DNA of 6,833 bases, taken from the NCBI GenBank assembly GCA_002387605.1, contig DGJU01000082.1, positions 1-6,833 of the forward strand. Direction: 5' to 3'. A program made the translations under genes and the position numbers. Within the stretch, counting starts at the first letter, position 1; every line of letters starts with the position of its first letter. This document shows, one piece after another, positions 1 through 6,291 of the stretch. Source of the DNA: Alphaproteobacteria bacterium UBA4588. GTDB taxonomy: Bacteria > Pseudomonadota > Alphaproteobacteria > Puniceispirillales > Puniceispirillaceae. The notes beneath the pieces are model-generated. The model was given only the letters and a program-made list of their open reading frames with translations, did not search any database and was not told the DNA's origin.

Positions 1-1310
1 CCAAGATCATCACCATCAGCGCGGGTCTGCACCTTATTCCCAGCTGTCCATTCAGTCATTAGGCCGACAAGAGCATCGTCACACGGACCAAATTCGGTTG
101 AACTTGCCTTATCCATACCGCCAAGCGCGCGCGCTGTTTCCAGCACAGCCATCTGCATGCCAAAACAAATGCCAAAATAAGGAATGTTACGCTCGCGCGC
201 AATCCGGATAGCCTCAATCTTACCTTCAGCGCCGCGAAGCCCAAACCCACCCGGCACAAGAATACCGCCAACATCTTCTAGATGGTGCAAATAGGTTGTT
301 TCGTCTTCATGCTCGAATAATTCAGAATCAAGGAATTTCAGATTAACTTTTATCCGGTTCGCAATGCCGCCATGTGCCAATGCTTCGGATAATGACTTAT
401 AAGAATCTTTAAGAGAGGTATATTTTCCAACAATCGCAATCGTCACTTCACCTTCAGGGCTTGCAACTGATTGAGAAATTTCCTGCCACCGTGTCAAATC
501 TGGATTCGGGCTATTAAGACCAAAATGAGCGCAGACTTGCGTATCAAGACCCTCATTATGATAGGCAACTGGCACTTCATAAATATTATTAACATCACTT
601 GCCAGAATAACAGCTTCGCTTCTGACATTACAGAACAGGCCTATTTTATCGCGCTGTTCACGCTCAAGAGGATGTTCTGTACGGCATAACAAGATGTCTG
701 GCTGAATCCCAAGTGACTGTAATTCCTTGACAGAATGCTGGGTTGGCTTGGTTTTAAGCTCGCCTGCTGCTTTGATGTAGGGAATAAGGGTTACATGGAT
801 AAAACAGACTTGTGAGCGACCAAGCTCGTTTCCAATCTGTCTTATGGCTTCCAGAAATGGTAGCGATTCAATATCGCCAACAGTGCCGCCAATTTCGCAT
901 AAAACAAAATCTTCAGCGCTTAAATCATTTCGCACAAAGGCTTTGATCGCATCAGTTACATGCGGAATAACCTGAATCGTAGCGCCGAGATAATCACCGC
1001 GCCGCTCGCGCGCCAACACATCTGAATAGATACGCCCAGTGGTAACATTATCAGTTTTGCGTGTATGCACCCCGGTAAAGCGTTCATAATGGCCAAGATC
1101 AAGGTCAGTTTCAGCCCCATCATCGGTCACAAACACCTCACCATGCTGGGTAGGTGACATTGTTCCGGGGTCTACATTCAGATAGGGATCAAGTTTACGT
1201 AACCGCACTGAATAACCGCGCGCCTGAAGCAAGGCGGCAAGAGCAGCAGAGCCAAGCCCTTTCCCAAGGGATGAGACAACGCCGCCAGTAATAAAGATAA
1301 AACGGGTCAC
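1..1310 (-). CDS. pyrG: CTP synthase (glutamine-hydrolysing), 3' end cut by window edge
   Basis: Cytoplasmic enzyme that makes CTP from UTP, ATP and glutamine, the last step of de novo pyrimidine nucleotide synthesis. I translated the whole visible frame: 436 codons of about 540, with no internal stop or frameshift. The N-terminal synthase domain begins MTRFIFITGGVVSSLGKG, with the P-loop Lys at 17. It continues with KLDPYLNVDPGTMSP (39-53), DDGAETDLDLGHYERF (63-78), the metal-binding Glu139 in CEIGGTVGDIE, and the nucleotide-site motif KTKPTQHS (186-193). The glutaminase domain starts near residue 290, with the oxyanion loop PGGFG (353-357) and the nucleophile Cys382 in GICFGMQ. The glutaminase His and Glu lie beyond the window. 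Start: I choose GTG at 1310 because GGAG at 1323-1320 sits 9 nt upstream and the product then has the family's usual N-terminus. An in-frame ATG at 1319 directly abuts that GGAG, so it is a poor start. The gene follows secG by 57 nt on the same strand. Identity is very secure. Confidence 0.98.
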   Translation of the reverse strand, partial: MTRFIFITGGVVSSLGKGLGSAALAALLQARGYSVRLRKLDPYLNVDPGTMSPTQHGEVFVTDDGAETDLDLGHYERFTGVHTRKTDNVTTGRIYSDVLARERRGDYLGATIQVIPHVTDAIKAFVRNDLSAEDFVLCEIGGTVGDIESLPFLEAIRQIGNELGRSQVCFIHVTLIPYIKAAGELKTKPTQHSVKELQSLGIQPDILLCRTEHPLEREQRDKIGLFCNVRSEAVILASDVNNIYEVPVAYHNEGLDTQVCAHFGLNSPNPDLTRWQEISQSVASPEGEVTIAIVGKYTSLKDSYKSLSEALAHGGIANRIKVNLKFLDSELFEHEDETTYLHHLEDVGGILVPGGFGLRGAEGKIEAIRIARERNIPYFGICFGMQMAVLETARALGGMDKASSTEFGPCDDALVGLMTEWTAGNKVQTRADGDDL

Positions 1311-1319
1311 AGGCACCAT

Positions 1320-1323
1320 CTCC
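1320..1323 (-). promoter_or_regulatory. Ribosome binding site that sets the pyrG start
   Basis: The minus strand reads GGAG here, 9 nt before GTG at 1310, 3 nt before an in-frame GTG at 1316, and 0 nt before an in-frame ATG at 1319. Only the 1310 start has normal spacing. An automatic annotation that prefers ATG would add three residues (MVP). Confidence 0.65.
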
Positions 1324-1367
1324 GTTCTGACATGGTGGTTAAAGAAGCATACCTAAAATTCATGAGT

Positions 1368-1682
1368 TTACTGTCCGGTTGGTACAGTCGGCCCAGCGGG
1401 CACAACAGGTTCTGTCGGCGTTGAGGAAATAACTTCATCCACAATTGACCCTGATGATGTTCCTGCGCCAGCAATAATGGCAAGGCCAATTGATGTCGCA
1501 AAGAAACAGGCCGCTAAAATTGCAGTTGCCCGGGACATTAAATTTGCTGTCCCTCTTGCAGTCATGAACCCGCCTTGAGACCCGCCAATACCAAGGCCGC
1601 CGCCTTCACTGCGCTGCAGTAAGACAGAGCCAACAAGCGCGATGGCGATTAAAATATGGATGGTCAAAAGAATAGTGGTCAT
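1368..1682 (-). CDS. secG: Preprotein translocase subunit SecG
   Basis: A small inner-membrane protein of 104 residues that joins SecY and SecE in the SecYEG channel and aids SecA-driven export. It has the SecG layout. The first membrane helix spans residues 3-22. The conserved cytoplasmic loop has LLQRSEGGGLGIGG (21-34), GGFMTARGTANL (37-48) and then SRATAIL. The second helix is at about 53-72. The tail from about 87 is rich in Pro, Thr and Val, as in many alphaproteobacterial SecG proteins. The start ATG has GAGG 4 nt upstream. It lies between tpiA (151 nt upstream) and pyrG (57 nt downstream) on the same strand, the usual alphaproteobacterial order. Because a terminator-like hairpin follows tpiA, secG-pyrG may depend on read-through or on a promoter in 1683-1808. 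I found no strong promoter match there. Confidence 0.96.
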   Translation of the reverse strand: MTTILLTIHILIAIALVGSVLLQRSEGGGLGIGGSQGGFMTARGTANLMSRATAILAACFFATSIGLAIIAGAGTSSGSIVDEVISSTPTEPVVPAGPTVPTGQ

Positions 1683-1807
1683 GATACCTCAAAAAATAGA
1701 CTAAGGCGTTCACACTAAACAAGACTAACGTCAAGATTACCGCAAACAAGGACGCGCATTAAATAGAGACGCTTTTATTTAGCTTAAAGCCTAGCTGAGG
1801 TAAAGGC

Positions 1808-1836
1808 TAAAAACAGACAATCATAGTGACTGTCTA
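1808..1836 (-). terminator. Probable Rho-independent terminator after tpiA
   Basis: On the minus strand the tpiA stop codon TAG runs straight into a hairpin. AGACAGTCA pairs with TGATTGTCT around a CTA loop (9 pairs, one of them G-U), followed by G and a run of five T (1813-1809). On the plus strand the G-U position becomes an A-C mismatch, so the structure favours the minus-strand transcript. The stem is AU-rich and the T run short, so termination may be partial, leaving some read-through to secG and pyrG. Confidence 0.65.
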
Positions 1837-2574
1837 GCGAGCCGCTGCCACAATCTGGGAAAACCCTTCAGCATCAAGCGACGCGCCGCCAACTAATGCA
1901 CCATCAACATCTGCCAGCGCGAAGATATCAGCTGCATTATCTGGCTTCACCGAACCGCCATAAAGCACCGGCGCTGTAATGCCCAGCCCCGCAATACAGG
2001 CTTTTACGCCAGCATGCATCTCCGATATCTGCTCTAGTGAGGCAACAAGCCCCGTGCCAATCGCCCAAATAGGCTCATATGCAATCACCAGCGACTGCGT
2101 GCTGCGGCCGCCTCGTGCCGCCTGCCAGTGCTGAAGTGTTGTGGTAAGCTGGCGCGTGACAACATCAACAGACGCGCCAGACAGCCTGTCTTCATGGCTC
2201 TCACCAACACAAAATATGGCATTTAGGCCTGATTGCGCTGCTTGCGTCATCTTCTCTGCAATAAGATTATCTGTTTCTGCATGATACTGGCGACGCTCAG
2301 AATGACCGCACAACACCCAGCCAGCCCCAAAATCAGCAATCATTGATGCTGAAATATCGCCCGTGAACGCACCTTTTTCTGCAGCATGGCAGTCCTGAGC
2401 GCCAAATTGCACAGATGTTTTGCTCAAAACATCTTCGGCAAGCGCTAAATAACAGGCAGGAACAAACGTGATAAGACTGGCTGAAGCATCAGCAGATATA
2501 TCACGATAAGATTTTAGCAAATCACCTGCATTTTGGCGCGATAGGTTCATCTTCCAGTTAGCAGCAATAATCAT
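1834..2574 (-). CDS. tpiA: Triosephosphate isomerase
   Basis: A cytoplasmic TIM-barrel enzyme that interconverts dihydroxyacetone phosphate and glyceraldehyde 3-phosphate in glycolysis and gluconeogenesis. The 246 residues are close to the usual 245-255. All catalytic landmarks are present: Asn6 and Lys8 in AANWKMN, His91 in CGHSERR, Glu167 in AYEPIWAIGTG with the mobile lid loop at about 168-175, the phosphate-binding YGGSVKPDN (205-213), and DGALVGGASL (224-233) near the C-terminus. The start ATG has AGAGGG at 2584-2579 with ideal spacing, and the protein begins directly at the first beta strand, so no upstream start is needed. It is the first gene of the leftward set tpiA-secG-pyrG. It shares the 2575-2757 control region with the divergent foldase gene. 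A hairpin with a T run begins at its stop codon. Confidence 0.98.
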   Translation of the reverse strand: MIIAANWKMNLSRQNAGDLLKSYRDISADASASLITFVPACYLALAEDVLSKTSVQFGAQDCHAAEKGAFTGDISASMIADFGAGWVLCGHSERRQYHAETDNLIAEKMTQAAQSGLNAIFCVGESHEDRLSGASVDVVTRQLTTTLQHWQAARGGRSTQSLVIAYEPIWAIGTGLVASLEQISEMHAGVKACIAGLGITAPVLYGGSVKPDNAADIFALADVDGALVGGASLDAEGFSQIVAAAR

Positions 2575-2626
2575 TAAACCCTCTTTGTCTTTTCTGGCTA
2601 ATTGTGGCAGGACTATTTGAAAATAT

Positions 2627-2668
2627 GTTTTAGGCTGATAAACGTTTTAGGCTAGAACACGTTTTAAG
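2627..2668. repeat. Tandem 17-bp-period repeat in the divergent promoter region
   Basis: Two adjacent 17-bp units, GTTTTAGGCTGATAAAC (2627-2643) and GTTTTAGGCTAGAACAC (2644-2660), share their first ten bases and the final AC. A third partial copy, GTTTTAAG (2661-2668), starts in exact phase. The array ends one base before the candidate -35 box of the foldase promoter and lies about 50-95 bp upstream of the tpiA start codon. It could be a phased operator for a regulator acting on either or both genes. The function is inferred; only the repeat itself is observed. Confidence 0.7.
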
Positions 2669-2669
2669 A

Positions 2670-2699
2670 TTGCAGGACAGCCTGCGCCTTTACTATAAT
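2670..2699 (+). promoter_or_regulatory. Sigma70-type promoter for the foldase-trpE unit
   Basis: TTGCAG (2670-2675) and a perfect TATAAT (2694-2699) are separated by 18 bp. Transcription would start near 2706, giving a leader of about 50 nt before the ATG at 2758. A perfect 5-bp inverted repeat, GCAGG-ACAG-CCTGC (2672-2685), overlaps the -35 box and fills part of the spacer, so it is a possible repressor site. Confidence 0.65.
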
Positions 2700-2746
2700 G
2701 CAGGCTGAAACAGGTTTCCATCTGATACTTTACCTTAATTCCGGTC

Positions 2747-2750
2747 AGGA
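2747..2750 (+). promoter_or_regulatory. Ribosome binding site that sets the foldase start
   Basis: AGGA lies 7 nt before the ATG at 2758. The longer in-frame start at 2698 has no purine-rich site upstream and falls inside the -10 box, so 2758 is the better start. Confidence 0.7.
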
Positions 2751-2757
2751 TGACATT

Positions 2758-4632
2758 ATGCTACGGTCAATGCGCGAAGGGGCTAAATCCCCTATCATGA
2801 AGCTTTTTCTTCTTTTTCTTGCAGCAGGGTTTGCGCTGTGGGGTGTGGGGGACTTAAGTGGCGGATTTTTATCCGGCGGCAATAATGCTGTTAGTGCCGG
2901 AGACAGAAAAGTCGGCATTGAAGAAGCTGCGAATGAATTTGAGCGCAGTCGCAGGGTCACAGGGCGCGGCCTTAACGTTGGTGAAGCCATTCAAGCTGGC
3001 CTGCTAAACGAAGTTATTGGCAGCCTGGCTCGTGAAACATTGTTTGGAGCAGAAGCTGACAGGCTTGGCGTAACTGTCACGCGCGATATGAAGCGCGACT
3101 CGATTGCCAGCGATCCCCAATTCAAAGATGAGCTTGGCCAGTTTGCAGAAGGCCGCTTCCTGCAAACTCTTCGTAGCTCTGGCTTTACCGAAGAAAGCTA
3201 CCTTGAAAAATTATCAAGCGCTCTTGAAGTGACCCAGATTATCGGCCCCATTACAGATGGCGGTATTTTCGCCACCGCAACAGCCACGCAAGTGTCAGCC
3301 TACCAGCTTGAGCAACGCCAAGCGAGCTACCTTACCTTTACCCCTGCGCCGGAAAGTATTTCTGCCCCACAAGATAGTACATTGAGCTCTTGGTTCACAG
3401 AACGGCAGTCCCAGTATGATGCGCCAGATCTTCGCAGCTTTGATGTAATCTTCCTGTCTGCTGACCGAATTCAGAATACCATTACACCGCGCGAAGAAGA
3501 TATTGTCTCAAGCTTTGAGATTCGCCGGGATGACTTTGTCACACCAGAACGCCGCGCTGTTCGCCAAATGGTGTTCGATACCGAAGAAGAAGCGCGCGCC
3601 GCCTTATCTGACGTCACATCAGGAACAGCGTTCAATGACGTTGCATCAGCACGCTTGAATTGGACAGAAGGTGATGTAACCCTTGGTATTGTTCGCCGTG
3701 AGGAACTTGCCGATGAACTTGCCGAAGCAGCGTTTGACGCCGAAATCGGCAAAGCCTTTGGGCCGATTAGCTCAGCATTTGGCTATCATATTGCGATGAT
3801 TGACAGTATCGAGGCTGCCAGTGATGTTAGCTTAGATGATGTGAGGCCTGCCATTATCGCAGCCCTGCAGTCAGAGCAGGCGATTGATTTAATCTATGAC
3901 CATGTAACCAAAATCGAAGATGCTTTTGGCACCGGCGCGAGCCTTTCTGAAGCTGCCGCGCTGATAGGAACATCAGTTATTCGCATTTCAGATATTGACC
4001 GGAACGGTCTGACAATAGATGGCGGTATTTATCAGGTAGAAGACGCCAATGACCTCACCTCGGATACGTTGTTTCTGGGCCAAGCCTGGGCGCTTGAGAT
4101 AGATGAGATGTCAACGGTGATCGAATCAGTTGATGACAGCTTCTTTGTTATCCAGCCAACAAATGAAACAGCATCACGCACCCGCCCTCTCAACGAGGTT
4201 AAGGTGCGCGCTATTGCGGACTGGACGACAGAACAGGCGTTTATTGCAGCCATCACCAGTGCCACAGAGGCTATGGCGCGCGGTGATGATGGGTTTGCAG
4301 ATAGCATTCTTACCGAACCTTTCAGCCGGTCTGGTGCAGGCCTTGACCATAGTGCGTCCAGCCTGATGGCAGCAGCCGCTTTTGGTCAGAAAAAAGGTGA
4401 GATTCAGCTTGTGGAAACAGGCAGGGATGTTGTGGTAATTCGCACCGATGAAATCATGCCAGCTGATGATAAAGAGGCCGAAGAATTTGCGGTGCGTCTG
4501 CTGGACGGGTTTAACGATCTTGTCCGCAATGATATCGCCTCTGCTATGGCCTTATCATTGTCTGAGACGCATAAGCTAGAGGTGAATGCAGCTCCGGTTC
4601 AACAAGCTCTTATCGGCTCTCTAGGCCAATAA
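2758..4632 (+). CDS. ppiD: PpiD/SurA-like periplasmic folding factor (peptidyl-prolyl isomerase family)
   Basis: A 624-residue membrane-anchored periplasmic chaperone of the PpiD type, expected to act on proteins leaving the Sec channel. The N-terminus MLRSMREGAKSP is followed by a single membrane helix at about 13-33 (rich in Leu, Phe and Ala, ending in LWGVGD), typical of alphaproteobacterial PpiD. A SurA_N-like helical chaperone region covers about 73-165 (AGLLNEVIGSLARETLF onward). A parvulin-like PpiC domain covers about 262-352 and ends GPISSAFGYHIAMIDSI. A second, degenerate parvulin-like segment lies near the C-terminus (AFGQKKGEIQLVETGRDVVVIRTDEI). The usual parvulin ARHIL histidine appears replaced (AVRQMVF), so isomerase activity is doubtful. 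A longer frame could begin at 2698, but that ATG overlaps the promoter -10 box, so I start at 2758. The stop is 39 nt before trpE, suggesting co-transcription. The family is clear; the exact name is less so. Confidence 0.9.
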   Translation: MLRSMREGAKSPIMKLFLLFLAAGFALWGVGDLSGGFLSGGNNAVSAGDRKVGIEEAANEFERSRRVTGRGLNVGEAIQAGLLNEVIGSLARETLFGAEADRLGVTVTRDMKRDSIASDPQFKDELGQFAEGRFLQTLRSSGFTEESYLEKLSSALEVTQIIGPITDGGIFATATATQVSAYQLEQRQASYLTFTPAPESISAPQDSTLSSWFTERQSQYDAPDLRSFDVIFLSADRIQNTITPREEDIVSSFEIRRDDFVTPERRAVRQMVFDTEEEARAALSDVTSGTAFNDVASARLNWTEGDVTLGIVRREELADELAEAAFDAEIGKAFGPISSAFGYHIAMIDSIEAASDVSLDDVRPAIIAALQSEQAIDLIYDHVTKIEDAFGTGASLSEAAALIGTSVIRISDIDRNGLTIDGGIYQVEDANDLTSDTLFLGQAWALEIDEMSTVIESVDDSFFVIQPTNETASRTRPLNEVKVRAIADWTTEQAFIAAITSATEAMARGDDGFADSILTEPFSRSGAGLDHSASSLMAAAAFGQKKGEIQLVETGRDVVVIRTDEIMPADDKEAEEFAVRLLDGFNDLVRNDIASAMALSLSETHKLEVNAAPVQQALIGSLGQ

Positions 4633-4671
4633 ACACTCATTTGTCGTAGCGTCACAAAGGTCTGTCTCATT

Positions 4672-6204
4672 ATGGCTGAAATGCCCCCGTTAGAAGAATT
4701 TTCTCACCTTACTGAAGCACAGAGTGCTACGCGTTTTGCTGAGTCTCAGAATCACATTGTCTATCGTACGCTCATTGCGGACACCCAGACAGCTGTTGGG
4801 GCCATGATGAAGCTGGCTGACGGGCAGGATTATCATTGCCTCCTTGAATCTGTTGAAGGCGGGGAAGTGCGCGGGCGCTACTCAGTGATTGGCCTGAAAC
4901 CAGACCTGCTATGGCGCTGTTCAGGCAACAAGGTTGAAATTAATCGGCAGGCTGAAACAGATCTGACAGCATTTTCACCTGATGACCAGCTTCCCCTTGT
5001 TTCATTGCGCGCGCTCATGAAAGAGAGCGAAATGCCCAATACAGCCCCCTTGCCGCCGATGGCATCCGGCCTGTTTGGTTACCTTGGCTATGACATGATT
5101 CGTCACGTTGAAAAAGTACCCGATAATAATCCAGATCTTCTCGGTGTTTTTGATACCGTGCTTATGCGCCCCTCGGTAATCGCCATTTTTGACCGGTTAA
5201 AAGATAGCATTACGCTTGCCGTTCCTATCCGCCCCGCTAGTTGGGCATCACCAACCGAGGCATGGAATGACGCCCAAGCCCGCTTGGATGAAACAGAAGA
5301 ACGACTTTATGATGCCATCCCGCATAGCTATGAGCAGCCCGCTGATACGCCTGACATTATCCCGCAAAGCAATGTGAGCCAGAACCGTTTCTATGAGATG
5401 GTCAAAAAGGCGCGGGACTATATTACCGCCGGTGATATTTTTCAAGTTGTCCTCTCACAACGTTTCTCATTTCCCTTTACCCTGCCAACATTTACTTTTT
5501 ATCGGAGCCTGCGGCGTCTGAACCCATCCCCCTTTCTGTTTCATTTTGCGTTGGGTGATGTCTCGATTGTTGGCTCTAGCCCTGAAATATTAGTGCGATT
5601 GCGCGGCGGTGAAGTGACAATCCGTCCCATTGCAGGCACACGCCCCCGCGGCGCAACGCCTGAAGAAGATGCTGCTCATGCAGCTGATTTAATGGCTGAT
5701 GTGAAAGAACGCTCAGAACATCTGATGCTGCTTGATTTGGGCCGTAATGATGTGGGCCGTGTCTCAAAGCCCGGCTCAGTGCGGGTTATTTCTAATTTCG
5801 AAGTTGAATATTATAGCCATGTTATGCATATCGCCTCTGAGGTGCGGGGACAAATTCGTGATGAATGTGATGTCATTGATGCTCTTATTGCCGGATTCCC
5901 TGCGGGCACTGTTTCTGGCGCGCCAAAAATCAGAGCCATGGAAATTATCGACGAGCTAGAGCCTGATAGACGTGGCATCTATGCTGGGGCGGTAGGGTAT
6001 ATTAGCGCTGCAGGAGAGCTTGATAGCTGTATTGCCTTGCGAACGGCTGTCATCAAAGATGGTGTGATGCATGTACAGGCCGGCGCTGGCATTGTTTATG
6101 ATTCTCAAGAAAAATCTGAGTTTGATGAATGTCATAATAAAGCGCGCGCCCTTATCCGCGCTGCCATGGATGCCAGTCAGTTTACGCCTTCAAATAGGCG
6201 CTAA
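4672..6204 (+). CDS. trpE: Anthranilate synthase component I
   Basis: Cytoplasmic chorismate-using subunit that makes anthranilate, the first committed step of tryptophan synthesis, normally with the glutaminase TrpG. The 510 residues match the full family length. The N-terminal regulatory domain carries LLES (57-60), the motif associated with tryptophan feedback binding, and FGYLGYDMIRHVE (135-147). The catalytic domain has GDIFQVVLSQRF (254-265), NPSPFLFHF, IVGSSPEILVRL, RPIAGTRPRG (318-327), the E349-H350 pair in KERSEHLMLLDLGRND, GFPAGTVSGAPK (408-419), and AGAGIVYDSQ followed by SEFDECHNK (482-490), the metal-binding end. The start is ATG at 4672 with AAAGG 11 nt upstream; ATG at 4681 is a less likely alternative. 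The 39-nt gap after the foldase gene leaves no space for a leader-peptide attenuator. TrpG is neither fused nor the next visible gene. Confidence 0.97.
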   Translation: MAEMPPLEEFSHLTEAQSATRFAESQNHIVYRTLIADTQTAVGAMMKLADGQDYHCLLESVEGGEVRGRYSVIGLKPDLLWRCSGNKVEINRQAETDLTAFSPDDQLPLVSLRALMKESEMPNTAPLPPMASGLFGYLGYDMIRHVEKVPDNNPDLLGVFDTVLMRPSVIAIFDRLKDSITLAVPIRPASWASPTEAWNDAQARLDETEERLYDAIPHSYEQPADTPDIIPQSNVSQNRFYEMVKKARDYITAGDIFQVVLSQRFSFPFTLPTFTFYRSLRRLNPSPFLFHFALGDVSIVGSSPEILVRLRGGEVTIRPIAGTRPRGATPEEDAAHAADLMADVKERSEHLMLLDLGRNDVGRVSKPGSVRVISNFEVEYYSHVMHIASEVRGQIRDECDVIDALIAGFPAGTVSGAPKIRAMEIIDELEPDRRGIYAGAVGYISAAGELDSCIALRTAVIKDGVMHVQAGAGIVYDSQEKSEFDECHNKARALIRAAMDASQFTPSNRR

Positions 6205-6242
6205 AACGGCATCATTATTGCTATGTTTTGAGATGGAGTAAC

Positions 6243-6284
6243 ATGTCTCGTTGTTATTTGGGTGTTTTTAATTTTGGGTTTTAG
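6243..6284 (+). CDS. Possible 13-codon upstream open frame (leader peptide candidate)
   Basis: ATG at 6243 has a good GGAG site (6235-6238) 4 nt upstream and encodes MSRCYLGVFNFGF before TAG at 6282-6284. The stop codon overlaps the AGGG site of the next gene (6283-6286), and that gene's ATG is 8 nt after the stop, a layout suited to translational coupling. The peptide is not enriched in one amino acid, so it does not look like a classical attenuation leader. At this length a chance ORF is quite possible, and I recognise no homologue. Confidence 0.3.
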   Translation: MSRCYLGVFNFGF

Positions 6285-6291
6285 GGTCGTA

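Noticed and set aside
471..689. Plus-strand 72-codon open frame
   Set aside because: It lies wholly within pyrG on the opposite strand, whose frame is continuous with strong CTP synthase motifs; the plus-strand frame has no family signal.
1706..1734. TTGACG on the minus strand as the -35 box of a secG promoter
   Set aside because: At 17-bp spacing the -10 position reads GAACGC, which does not resemble TATAAT. Other pairings in 1683-1808 are equally poor, so I do not call a promoter.
4032..4366. Open frames antisense to, and in another phase of, the foldase gene
   Set aside because: They are low-complexity shadow frames (Ser/Ala-rich on the minus strand) overlapping a well-supported coding region, with no ribosome binding site I can support.
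4633..4671. Possible tryptophan attenuator or leader peptide before trpE
   Set aside because: Only 39 nt separate the foldase stop from trpE. There is no short frame with tandem Trp codons and no hairpin followed by a T run. Control at the enzyme level through the LLES motif is the only Trp response visible.
6185..6200. CGCC...GGCG inverted repeat at the end of trpE as a terminator
   Set aside because: The stem is only 4 bp with an 8-nt loop, lies inside the coding sequence and has no following T run. The T-rich stretch at 6266-6281 has no adjacent stem.
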